Below, piece by piece: positions 1 through 8,101 of a stretch of 50,556 nucleotides of DNA. Location of the stretch: assembly GCF_029869215.1 (NCBI RefSeq), contig NZ_JARWPM010000366.1, positions 1-50,556 on the forward strand. Direction: 5' to 3'. The position numbers were made by a program, and so were the translations under genes. The notes beneath the pieces were generated by a model, which was given only the letters and a program-made list of their open reading frames with translations, did not search any database and was not told the DNA's origin. Positions within the stretch are counted from its first letter, which is position 1. Each line of letters starts with the position of its first letter. Source of the stretch: Nocardia carnea. Its GTDB lineage: Bacteria; Actinomycetota; Actinomycetes; Mycobacteriales; Mycobacteriaceae.

Positions 1-77
1 CCCGCCGCGGGCGGGGCGGGCCCGCCGCGCCCCCGCCCCCGCCCCCCTCCGCCCCCCCCCCCCCCCCCCCCCCCCCC
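1..77. other. G/C-only low-complexity tract
   Basis: The first 77 bases are almost purely G and C, with a single T, and end in an unbroken run of C. No reading frame with protein-like content is seen. A similar tract lies near the right end of the window and shares the short string CCCCCCTCCGCCCC. It most likely reflects an assembly or base-calling artefact at a contig edge rather than a biological element. Confidence 0.6.
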
Positions 78-95
78 ACAGTCGGATTCTCCGGG

Positions 96-1758
96 TCAGG
101 AGGTCGCTACAACCTTTTTCTCACCGAGACGCGCTGCCATATCGGCCACCGCCCGGTAGGCCATCACCATCCCGGAGCCCAGCGGTACGCCGGGGCCGGG
201 GTAGACCTCACCGGAGATCGAGGCAGAGGAGTTGCCGGCCGCGTACAGACCGGTGATCGCCGAGCCGTCCGGTCGCTGCACCGCACCGTCACGATCGATC
301 ACCGCGCCGCCCTTGGTGCCGAGATCACCGAGGACCAGCCGCACCGCGTGCAGTCGAGCACCGCCGAGCGGCCGCAGGCATTGCGCCGGTTCGCTCGCAC
401 CGACGAAGAATCGGCCGAACGGATCCTCACCACGGTGGAAGTCCTCGTCCGCACCACGCTCGGCCAGTTCGTTGAATCGGCCGACCGTCGCCGCCAATGC
501 GGCCGCATCGATATCCAGCGACCGGGCGAGGTCCGCGACGGTCTCGGCGGTATGCCACAGGCCGGCTGCCGTCATCTCGGCGCGGTCGGGTTCGGGGACG
601 CAGATGGCCGGGAGCCGGTCACCGGAGCTGTCGTCGAAGACGAGCCAGAATTCCTCGCTGCCGGCCGCCATCTGCGCGCGCATCGCGCGCCCCAGCTGGT
701 CGTAGGGCAGCATCTCGTTGGCGAACCGGCGGCCGTTCCCGTCGACGATGATCCCGGAACGTATGCCGAGGGTGAAGGCGGCGTGCCCGTTGGGGAACAA
801 GGTCGCGGGGCACCACCACGACTGATCCAGCAGATCGAGCGCGGCACCCACGGTTTCCAGCATCGCGACCGCGTCCCCGGACCCCGTGCCGGGATGCGAT
901 GACGACCAGTCGGCGGTCGGCATGTTCTGCCAGCGTTTACGCAACTCCGCCGAACGCTCGAATCCGCCCGCGGCGAGCAGGACCCCCGCGCGCGCCCGGA
1001 TCCGCGTTTCCGTGCCGTCGGGCGCGGTGGCCACCACACCCGTCACCGCCCCGGATTCGTCTTGCGCCAGGCTGCCGGCACCGGTCGACAACAGCAGATC
1101 GGCGTGGCCGGTCGCGTCCAGCGCGAGCACCATCCGGGCGATCCAGGCTTGACCGCCGTCCAGTGTGGACCGGTCGACGGTGGCGCCGAACTGGTCGGCG
1201 GCCACCGTCGGGCGTACATCGGACAACCGGTCGCCGACCTCGTCGGCAGCGATGGAGCCGGCGAAAATACTGCGGCCGTTATCGCTGCGCCCCGGTGCGT
1301 CGAAGTAGTCCGGGAACGGCCGGTGGTCCAGCGGGATACCCACGGTGTTCTCGAGGAAGTCGGCGACCACCGGACCGGTTTCCAGGTATGCCTGCTGCAC
1401 CTCCGGCCGCGTCCGGTCGCCGACCACGGCACGGAAGTAGGTCAACCCCTTCTCGACGGAGTCGTCCACGCCCTGCCGGATCAAGACGTGGTTACCCGGC
1501 AGCCATACGCTGCCGCCCCGAATAGGCCGAGGTCCCGCCCAAGCGGTCGGATTTCTCGAGCACGCAGGTCGACAGACCGCGGTGGGCCGCGGCAAGCGCT
1601 CCGGCGAGCGCGGCGCCGCCGGAGCCCACCACTACCACGTCATAGGTTTTGTCCCAGGTTATCGTCGACTGCACTCCCTGTATCCGTTCCGGGTGAGACG
1701 CCGCGACGTTAAGGGAGTGGTAAGGCGGCGAGCGGGGCGGCTCCCGCTCGGTGGTCAC
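96..1758 (-). pseudogene. KstD-like FAD-dependent dehydrogenase, frameshifted
   Basis: This is a flavoprotein of the fumarate reductase / 3-ketosteroid delta1-dehydrogenase family, predicted to desaturate a cyclic ketone using FAD. The N-terminal part (minus strand from 1758 or a GTG at 1674) has the dinucleotide-binding motif DVVVVGSGGAALAG. The C-terminal part, ending with TGA at 96-98, has the family ending GLYAAGNSSAS...YPGPG. The two halves are in different frames. Removing one base from the CCCC run at 1516-1519 restores the expected SGGSVWLPG join. The start is uncertain: GTG 1758 overlaps the upstream VOC stop (GTGA), while GTG 1674 gives a more usual N-terminus. It may be a true pseudogene or a sequencing error; sequence on both sides is well conserved, which favours error or a very recent mutation. 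Confidence 0.8.
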
Positions 1759-2165
1759 ACCGATTCGACCGGCCGCCCGACCAATTCGATACGGTAACCG
1801 TCGGGATCGCGGAGTATCGCGATGGTGATCCCACCGAATTCCGGGAGTACGGTCGCGGGGGTCTCCTCGGTGCCGCCGTACCGGCAGGCGCGGGCCAGGA
1901 GTCCGGGAACGTCCGCGGTGTTGAGGACGAGCTTGACGAACATGTTGCCGAGCTGCGGGGGTTCCGGCTCATCGCGCGGTGCGATGAGCTCGATACCGGC
2001 CGGACCGGCGCGCAGGATCACCGCGTCGAAGCGAGCCGTGGCGAACTCGCGCTCCACCTCGAATCCACACCCCGCCGTGTAGAAGTCCGTCGATTTCGCG
2101 AGGTCGGTGACGCGAAGGGCGCTGAGCGACAAGGTTGTGGCGGCGAGTGCCGGTTCACTGCTCAT
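1755..2165 (-). CDS. VOC-superfamily (glyoxalase/dioxygenase fold) protein
   Basis: The product is about 136 residues, the length of a single two-module vicinal oxygen chelate protein. Typical features are an N-terminal LSLSALRVTDLAKSTDFY segment, a central ILRAGPAGIELI strand and a C-terminal ILRDPDGYRIELV segment whose Glu is the usual metal ligand. Family members are lyases, isomerases, epimerases or dioxygenases, so the reaction cannot be named. Its ATG overlaps the stop of the upstream SDR (ATGA) and its stop overlaps a possible start of the downstream flavoprotein (GTGA). The three genes are therefore probably one translationally coupled operon. Confidence 0.8.
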   Translation of the reverse strand: MSSEPALAATTLSLSALRVTDLAKSTDFYTAGCGFEVEREFATARFDAVILRAGPAGIELIAPRDEPEPPQLGNMFVKLVLNTADVPGLLARACRYGGTEETPATVLPEFGGITIAILRDPDGYRIELVGRPVESV

Positions 2166-2920
2166 CGGGTCTGCGACCCGCCGTTGAAGTCCAGGGTCTG
2201 GCCGGTCATCCCACCGGATTCGTCCGAGGCCAGATACGCACAGAAAGCACCCACCTCGATCGGATCGCCGAGCCGGCCGATCGGGATGGTCGAGATGATC
2301 TGGTCGATCATCTCCGGCGGCATCCTGTCCGCCAGGTTGGCCTGGTGTCCGAGGGCGACGATATTCGCGGTCACCCCGTACTGGCCGGTCTCCGCCGCCA
2401 GATGCCGGATGAATCCCTCGATACCGCTCTTACCGGTGGCGTACATCGAGACATTGATGTTCTGCCCGGTCCGCGCCGAGCCCGACGAGATCTGCACGAT
2501 CCGGCCCCAGCCGGCCTCGCACATCCCGTCGAGCACCGCTTTGATGCAATTCATCGCGCCGTAGATGTTGAGGTCGATCGACGGCGGCCACTGCTCGGGA
2601 TCGAGTTCGCGGAACGGCTTGCCGGCTCGCGCCTCCGCGACCCCGGCGTTGTTCACCAGGATGTTCACCTTCTCCCCGAGTTCGGACTCGGCGGCGCGGA
2701 CAGCCGCGACGGTCGCCGCGTAGTCGGTGACGTCGAACGCCTTCGCGATCGCCTTGTTGCCCTCGGCGACGATTTTCGCGGCCACTCGCTCGGCCCGCTC
2801 GGCGAAGAGATCGTTCACGATCACCGCGGCTCCCTGGCGCGCGAGCACGGTCGCGATCCCCTCGCCCACGCTCTGACCGGCCCCGGATACCAGGGCTGTC
2901 CGCCCGTTCAACTCGAACAC
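2162..2920 (-). CDS. Short-chain dehydrogenase/reductase (paralogue A)
   Basis: This is a 252-residue classical SDR predicted to use NAD(P)H on a hydroxy or keto substrate. It shows the cofactor loop SGAGQSVGEG (about residues 12-21), NNAG at 90-93, and catalytic Ser145/146, Tyr160 and Lys164 (YATGK). The GTG start at 2920 is supported by the upstream ribosome site GAGAGGAG. It is first in the minus operon SDR-VOC-flavoprotein and is divergent from the crotonase operon, with an AT-rich palindromic region between. A same-length paralogue at 26144-26902 differs at only about 39 of 252 residues with no gaps. The substrate is unknown; a cyclic alcohol is likely from context. Confidence 0.9.
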   Translation of the reverse strand: MFELNGRTALVSGAGQSVGEGIATVLARQGAAVIVNDLFAERAERVAAKIVAEGNKAIAKAFDVTDYAATVAAVRAAESELGEKVNILVNNAGVAEARAGKPFRELDPEQWPPSIDLNIYGAMNCIKAVLDGMCEAGWGRIVQISSGSARTGQNINVSMYATGKSGIEGFIRHLAAETGQYGVTANIVALGHQANLADRMPPEMIDQIISTIPIGRLGDPIEVGAFCAYLASDESGGMTGQTLDFNGGSQTR

Positions 2921-3012
2921 GAGTGCTCCTCTCTACCTGCCACCGGGAGAACCCCGGCGACGCTCTTCGCTGCCGCCACTCTCCGGGCGAGCACCACAGA
3001 TTGTCAATCAAT

Positions 3013-3036
3013 ATTGGATTTTATTTTGGATCCAAT
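3013..3036. promoter_or_regulatory. Palindromic candidate operator in a divergent promoter
   Basis: The 133-base gap between two divergent operons contains an AT-rich island in very GC-rich DNA. ATTGGAT (3013-3019) is matched by its inverse ATCCAAT (3030-3036), and TTGGATCCAA (3026-3035) is a perfect 10-base palindrome. FCD-class GntR regulators bind short palindromes of this general kind. The GntR gene at 7385-8092, last in the coupled run starting here, is the obvious candidate ligand sensor. The assignment to that protein is inference. Confidence 0.5.
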
Positions 3037-3053
3037 CTGCTACGGTCTGTTCC

Positions 3054-3854
3054 ATGACGCCAGACGATTCGGTCGGCGCTCCGCCGGAGGCCTCGGTTCT
3101 GACCGAGTTCACCGGTGGTGTTGCGCAGCTGACCCTCAACAACCCCCGCCGCAAGAACGCGATCACGCTGGAAATGGCCGCCCTCATCGGGGAGTTCTGC
3201 GATCGGGTGGAGACCGACCCCGGTATCGGCGCTGTCGTCGTATGCTCCACCGGCGCGTACTTCTGCAGCGGTGCGGATACCCGGGACCTCGCGACCTCCT
3301 CCGCCGATCCGGCCTCGCCCGAGGCAGTGCGACGGACCTCCGCGGTCTACGGCGCCTTCGTCCGCGTCGGATCCCTGCCGGTTCCCACCATCGCCCGGGT
3401 CGTAGGCGGCGCCGTCGGCGCCGGAATGAACCTGGCGCTGGCCGCCGACATCATGGTGGTGACCCCGGAGTCGGTACTCGACAGCGGATTCCTCGCCCGC
3501 AACATTCATCCGGGCGGCGGCCACCTGTCGCTGCTCGGTCGCGCGGTCGGCTGGTCGCGCACGGTGGCGCTCGCCGCCTGCGGGCGCCCCATGACCGGCG
3601 CCGAGGCCGTCGACTGCGGCCTCGCCTACGCCGCCGCCCCCGAAGCCGATCTCGATTCGCTGATCACCGAACTGACCACGACTCCTGCCGCCGATCCCGA
3701 ACTCAGCCGGCGGATCATGACCAGCGCCCGCCTGGAACTCGGGCCACCGGCGGTGAGCTGGTCGTCGGCGCTCGAGATCGAGCGTGGTGTGCAGATGTGG
3801 TCGATGTCGCGTAAGGGCCAGGCGGCCTGGTCGTCACGGGGTCCGGGCCGATGA
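3054..3854 (+). CDS. Enoyl-CoA hydratase/isomerase (crotonase) family protein
   Basis: The 266-residue crotonase-fold protein is expected to act on an acyl-CoA. The oxyanion-hole segments are seen as YFCSGADTRDL and GGAVGAGMNLALAADI. By eye-alignment with rat mitochondrial hydratase, the positions of both catalytic glutamates (Glu144 and Glu164) are held by Gly and Ala (segments around SGFLARN and TVALAACG). Simple hydration is therefore doubtful, and an isomerase, hydrolase or ring-cleaving role is possible. It is the first gene of a coupled run; its TGA overlaps the next ATG (ATGA). No strong ribosome site precedes the start, which lies just after the AT-rich promoter island, so a short or absent leader is possible. 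Confidence 0.85.
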   Translation: MTPDDSVGAPPEASVLTEFTGGVAQLTLNNPRRKNAITLEMAALIGEFCDRVETDPGIGAVVVCSTGAYFCSGADTRDLATSSADPASPEAVRRTSAVYGAFVRVGSLPVPTIARVVGGAVGAGMNLALAADIMVVTPESVLDSGFLARNIHPGGGHLSLLGRAVGWSRTVALAACGRPMTGAEAVDCGLAYAAAPEADLDSLITELTTTPAADPELSRRIMTSARLELGPPAVSWSSALEIERGVQMWSMSRKGQAAWSSRGPGR

Positions 3855-5014
3855 CACTCGCCACCGGAGCCGGTACGCCGGTGCTCGAGAGCGCGGATCT
3901 GCACGAGTTGCGGGCCGAGGTCCGCGCGTTCCTGAAGGAGCAGCTCGAAGCAGGGGCTTTCGTTCCGGCCGTGGACAATTGGATGAGTGGATTCGATCCC
4001 GAATTCAGTGCCCGGCTCGGACAGCGGGGCTGGCTCGGGATGACGCTGCCGACGGCATACGGTGGCCACGGCCGGTCCCCGGTCGAACGATTCGTGGTCA
4101 CCGAGGAACTGCTCGCGCACGGTGCCCCCGTTGCCGCGCACTGGATCTCGGACCGGCAGATGGCGCCGGGCATCCTCGCCAACGGCACCGAGGAGCAGAA
4201 GCGGCGTTATCTTCCCGGAATCGCCGCCGGGACGCTGTTCTTCGCGATCGGAATGAGCGAACCCGACGCCGGTTCCGATCTCGCCGCCGTCCGTACCCGG
4301 GCCGTGGCCCACGACGACGGCTCCTGGACCCTCAGCGGCACCAAGGTGTGGACCACGGGCGCACATATGGCACATGCCATGGTGCTGCTCGCCCGCAGCG
4401 ACGGCGAAGCCGGCGACCGGCAGGCCGGGCTCTCGCAGTTCCTGGTGGACATGTCCCACCCCGATATCGAGGTACGGCCACTGCGCAGTATCGACGGCGA
4501 GGCGCATTTCAACGAGGTGATCTTCCACGACGCACGGGTCGGGCCGGAGGCGCTACTGGGCCGGCGCGGTGCGGGCTGGGCACAGGTGATGAGCGAACTC
4601 GCCTACGAACGCTCGGGCCCCGAACGCTATCTGTCCACGATGCCCCTGCTCCGCGCGTGGGCCGACGAATTGCGCCGTTCGGGTGCGACCGCGGAACAGC
4701 GGATCACCCTCGGTGCGCTCACGGCACGGGCCTGGGCGTTGCGCCGGATGTCGCTGTCGGTGGCCGCGGAACTGGCCGCGGGCCGGCGGCCCGATGTGCA
4801 GGCGGCGATGGTGAAAGACCTCGGCTCGGCGTTCGAAGGCGATCTCGTGGAGGCGGTACGGGCCGCCTGCGATACCGATCCCCGGCGCACCGGCGGCGAT
4901 CCGTTCGCCCGCCTGCTGGCCAACAGCATGCTGCATATTCCGGCATTCACACTACGGGGCGGGACGAACGAGATCCTTCGCGGAATCGTCGCTCGCGGAA
5001 TGGGTTTACGATGA
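3851..5014 (+). CDS. Acyl-CoA dehydrogenase (larger subunit type)
   Basis: This 387-residue FAD enzyme is predicted to introduce a 2,3-double bond into an acyl-CoA. It shows the classical flavin-binding FAIGMSEPDAGSDLAAVRTR and WTTGAH strands and the C-terminal LRGGTNEILRGIVARGMGL helix. The EXXXXER-type region LAYERSGPERYLS may supply the base. It overlaps both neighbours by ATGA and is followed directly by a second, shorter acyl-CoA dehydrogenase. In actinobacterial steroid side-chain degradation such adjacent pairs form alpha2beta2 heterotetramers (FadE28-FadE29 type). A heteromer here is an inference from that family knowledge and the gene pairing. Confidence 0.92.
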   Translation: MTLATGAGTPVLESADLHELRAEVRAFLKEQLEAGAFVPAVDNWMSGFDPEFSARLGQRGWLGMTLPTAYGGHGRSPVERFVVTEELLAHGAPVAAHWISDRQMAPGILANGTEEQKRRYLPGIAAGTLFFAIGMSEPDAGSDLAAVRTRAVAHDDGSWTLSGTKVWTTGAHMAHAMVLLARSDGEAGDRQAGLSQFLVDMSHPDIEVRPLRSIDGEAHFNEVIFHDARVGPEALLGRRGAGWAQVMSELAYERSGPERYLSTMPLLRAWADELRRSGATAEQRITLGALTARAWALRRMSLSVAAELAAGRRPDVQAAMVKDLGSAFEGDLVEAVRAACDTDPRRTGGDPFARLLANSMLHIPAFTLRGGTNEILRGIVARGMGLR

Positions 5015-6117
5015 CAGGCCAGGATTCCGAACTACAGTCGGCGGCCCGGGCGATGATCGAGCGGGCGGGTGTCGACACCACTACTCCCGCCAGAGGTATC
5101 GACAGCGCCGTCTGGTCGGCACTCACCGAGGCCGGGTTCACCGGGATCGGTATCCCCGAGGACCACGACGGCAGCGGGGGCACCCTCGCCGAGGCATTGG
5201 CCGTGGTCTCGGCCGTGGTCACCGGCGGTGCCCTCACCATGCTCATCGAACACACGGTGCTCGCCGGCTGGCTCGCGGCGCGCTGCGGTATCACCCTCGG
5301 CACCCACACTGCGACGATCGCCCACGCGGAGCCCGGTACCGAGGTCCGCGAAACCGGAGACGGCGGGCGGGTTCTGCACGGTTCGGCGCGGGCGGTGGTG
5401 CACGGAGCCGACGCCGATCGCCTGGTCGTCCTGCTCGACCCGGGCGCCGCGGACCGCGGCCCGGCGGTCGCGGTCCTCTTCCCCACCGGTGCCGGGGTGA
5501 GTGCCCGGTCCGGCACCGATCTCCTCGGTGCCGCCGTGACCGACTATGACTTCGATGCCGCCGCGGTCGAGTCGTATGCCGAATCCCCCGCAGGCGAAAC
5601 CGAACTCCGGGAACGGGGGGCACTCGCCTACGCTGTCGCGCTCGCCGCCGCGGCGCGCGCGGTCTGCGACCGAACGGTCGAATACGCGGGACAACGCACC
5701 CAATTCGGCCGACCGCTGAGCAAGTTCCAGGCCGTGCAGCAGCGGCTCGCCGGGATGGCCGCGCTCACCGGCCTCATGGAAACGGCCACCGAAACCGCCG
5801 TGGCCGAGAACGCCGGCCCGAGCACCGGCAGGGCCCGGACCGCCATCGCCGCCGCGAAAGTGGTGACCTCATCCTCGGCACGGGAGATCGCCGCCGCGGG
5901 CCACCAGCTGCACGGCGCCATCGGTTTCACCGCCGAACATCCGCTCGGCCGCTCCACCACCGCCCTGCTGGCCTGGCGTGAACGATACGGCTCGGAGCGC
6001 TACTGGGCCGGTGTCCTCGCCGACCGGATCCTCGACGGCGGCGCCGACGTCTGGGATCTCGTGACCGGCTTCGATGACGAAACAACCGGTGCGGCGACCG
6101 AAGGGAACAATCGATGA
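5011..6117 (+). CDS. Acyl-CoA dehydrogenase (partner subunit type)
   Basis: The 368-residue protein retains the C-terminal acyl-CoA dehydrogenase core, with the FAD-contact segment QRTQFGRPLSKFQAVQQ and the late motif QLHGAIGFTAEHPLG. The middle beta domain is more divergent and low in recognisable flavin motifs, as in the smaller partner of two-subunit steroid acyl-CoA dehydrogenases. The ATG at 5011 overlaps the upstream stop (ATGA) and is preferred over a longer open frame reaching back to 3784, which only shadows the preceding genes. The stop overlaps the start of the CoA-transferase. It probably pairs with the gene upstream to give one functional enzyme. Confidence 0.88.
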   Translation: MTGQDSELQSAARAMIERAGVDTTTPARGIDSAVWSALTEAGFTGIGIPEDHDGSGGTLAEALAVVSAVVTGGALTMLIEHTVLAGWLAARCGITLGTHTATIAHAEPGTEVRETGDGGRVLHGSARAVVHGADADRLVVLLDPGAADRGPAVAVLFPTGAGVSARSGTDLLGAAVTDYDFDAAAVESYAESPAGETELRERGALAYAVALAAAARAVCDRTVEYAGQRTQFGRPLSKFQAVQQRLAGMAALTGLMETATETAVAENAGPSTGRARTAIAAAKVVTSSSAREIAAAGHQLHGAIGFTAEHPLGRSTTALLAWRERYGSERYWAGVLADRILDGGADVWDLVTGFDDETTGAATEGNNR

Positions 6118-7388
6118 CCGTCACCACCCAGACTGAACCCCACCCCGCCACGCCCGCCATCGACGGCCGCGCCGCATGGCGGGCCGCCGACACCGCCACC
6201 GGCAACGGTGTGCTCACCGGAGTTCGGGTCCTGGACCTGAGCCGCGTACTCGCCGGCCCCTACACCGCCCAGATCCTGGCCGATCACGGCGCCGAGGTCA
6301 TCAAGGTGGAGGCTCCCACCGGCGACGAAACGCGCGGCTGGGGGCCGCCCTTCCTCGAATCCGGGGCGAGCAGCGCCTACTACGCGAGCCTCAACCACAG
6401 CAAGAACAACATCAGCCTGGACCTGCGCACCGACGCGGGCCGGGAGATCCTGGCGCATCTGCTGGCCGGCGCCGATATCGTGATCGAGAACTTCAAGGCG
6501 GGCACCATGGCACGCTGGGGTTTCGACTACGAATCCGTGCTCAGCGAACGCCATCCCGCGATGATCTACTGCCGGATCACCGGTTTCGGCGTGGACGGCC
6601 CGATGGGCGGATTGCCCGGCTACGACGCCGTGCTCCAGTCCTTCGGCGGCCTGATGAGCGTCAACGGCTATCCCGACGGCAACCCACTGCGGGTCGGGAT
6701 ACCCATCGTCGATATCGTCGCCGCCAATATGGCCGTGAGCGGCATCCTGCTGGCGATGCTGGAACGCGGCCGCAGCGGACGAGGCCAGCTGATCGATATC
6801 ACGCTGCTCGACTCTGTCATCTCCATCCTGCACCCGCACGCGGCCAACTGGATGGCCGGCGGAAAAGTGCCACAGCGGACCGGGGATTTCCATCCCACGG
6901 TGGCGCCGTATCAGGTGTTCCGGGCCGCCGACGGCGATTTCTTCGTCAGCGCGGCCAACGATCGCCAGTTCCGTTCGCTCACCGAGACTCTCGGGCTTTC
7001 CGGGCTCGCCGACGATCCCCGGTTCGTCTCCAACGGCGATCGCTACGCCCACCGGGAAGAACTCGTCGCACTGCTGGGTGAGCGTATCGCCCGATACTCA
7101 CGCGCGGATCTGGGGCGCCGCCTCGAAGAAGCCGGCGTACCCGCGAGCCCGGTGCACACCGTCGACGAAGCGTTGCAGTCCGCACAGGTCCGGCACCGTG
7201 GCCTGTTCATCGATGACGACGATTACCGAGGTATCGGTGTCCCGATCGCCCTGGGCCGATCCGGTCACCGCCGCCCGCGCCCCGCCGTCCCCCTCGGCTC
7301 CGACACCACCGCCGTCCTCACCGCGATGGGATACGGCGCCGATCGCATCGCGGAACTGCGCGCGGCTGGTATCTTCGGGAACCCGTGA
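6114..7388 (+). CDS. CaiB/BaiF class III CoA-transferase
   Basis: The 424-residue protein is predicted to move CoA between an acyl-CoA donor and a carboxylic acid, activating the substrate without ATP. Typical segments are VRVLDLSRVLAGPYTAQILADHGAEVIKVE, written here only for position (37-66), and RITGFGVDGP. The catalytic aspartate of the family is Asp171 in GLPGYDAVLQ. There is no acyl-CoA ligase in the window, so this may be the activating step of the pathway. Coupled by ATGA upstream and GTGA to the GntR regulator downstream. The family includes bile-acid, carnitine and formyl CoA-transferases; the substrate cannot be read from sequence. Confidence 0.92.
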   Translation: MTVTTQTEPHPATPAIDGRAAWRAADTATGNGVLTGVRVLDLSRVLAGPYTAQILADHGAEVIKVEAPTGDETRGWGPPFLESGASSAYYASLNHSKNNISLDLRTDAGREILAHLLAGADIVIENFKAGTMARWGFDYESVLSERHPAMIYCRITGFGVDGPMGGLPGYDAVLQSFGGLMSVNGYPDGNPLRVGIPIVDIVAANMAVSGILLAMLERGRSGRGQLIDITLLDSVISILHPHAANWMAGGKVPQRTGDFHPTVAPYQVFRAADGDFFVSAANDRQFRSLTETLGLSGLADDPRFVSNGDRYAHREELVALLGERIARYSRADLGRRLEEAGVPASPVHTVDEALQSAQVRHRGLFIDDDDYRGIGVPIALGRSGHRRPRPAVPLGSDTTAVLTAMGYGADRIAELRAAGIFGNP

Positions 7389-8092
7389 GCAGACCCAGCG
7401 CAGACTCCGCACCCGCCGACCGCGGGCGCGACGGCGAACGAGCGGCGGCACGGGTGGTCGAGGAGATCGAACGACTCATCGTCACCGGTGAACTGCTGCC
7501 CGGGCAGCCGATCCGCCAAGTGCTGATGGCCGAACGCCTCGGCGTCAGCCGCCTCCCCATCCGGGAGGCACTACGCCAGCTCGCCGCCGCCGGGCTGGTC
7601 GACCACGAACACAATGTGGGATACACCGTCGCACGGCTGCGGCAATCGGATTTCGACCAGATCTATCTGATGCGGGCCGCGCTCGAACGGGAGATCATCG
7701 CCACGCTGCCCCGGTTCACCGACGAGGTGCTGGGCGAGATCAGGCGGCTCGGCGAGCTGGTGGCCGAGGCCGCCGAACGCGGCGATCTGCTGGAGATGCG
7801 GCTGCGCAACCACGCCTTCCATTTCGCCATCTTCGAACAGTCCCCGCTGAATCTGGTGGTCGGCGAAGTGCGGCGATTATGGACGCTGGCGATGCCCTAT
7901 CACGCGGCCTACCTGTACGATCCGGCCGCCCGTGCCCGGGTCCTCGCCGAACACGACCAGATGATCGAGGCGCTCGCCGAATACGACAACGACCGCCTCG
8001 ACGAACTGATGAATCTGCACCGCCAGGGCGGTGAAACCAGCGCCGGGACGATGCTGCGCGCCACCCGGCCGCCCGACCCTGCCGACACCTAG
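7385..8092 (+). CDS. GntR-family regulator, FCD ligand-binding domain
   Basis: The 235-residue regulator has an N-terminal winged helix (about residues 20-85, with LGVSRLPIREALRQLAAAGLV as the recognition region) and a helical FCD effector domain. The FCD metal-ligand pattern is visible as RNHAFHFAIFE and EHDQMIEAL, with a further histidine near the end. Start is GTG at 7385, overlapping the stop of the CoA-transferase (GTGA), so it is made with the enzymes it probably controls. FCD proteins usually repress catabolic operons and release DNA on binding an acid or acyl-CoA. A plausible target is the palindrome at 3013-3036. Confidence 0.92.
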   Translation: MSRPSADSAPADRGRDGERAAARVVEEIERLIVTGELLPGQPIRQVLMAERLGVSRLPIREALRQLAAAGLVDHEHNVGYTVARLRQSDFDQIYLMRAALEREIIATLPRFTDEVLGEIRRLGELVAEAAERGDLLEMRLRNHAFHFAIFEQSPLNLVVGEVRRLWTLAMPYHAAYLYDPAARARVLAEHDQMIEALAEYDNDRLDELMNLHRQGGETSAGTMLRATRPPDPADT

Positions 8093-8101
8093 GAGAACAC
8101 C

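Noticed and set aside
3784..5010. N-terminal extension of the second acyl-CoA dehydrogenase to a 777-residue protein
   Set aside because: The extension is the shadow of the crotonase and the first acyl-CoA dehydrogenase; the ATG at 5011 overlaps the upstream stop as in the rest of the operon.
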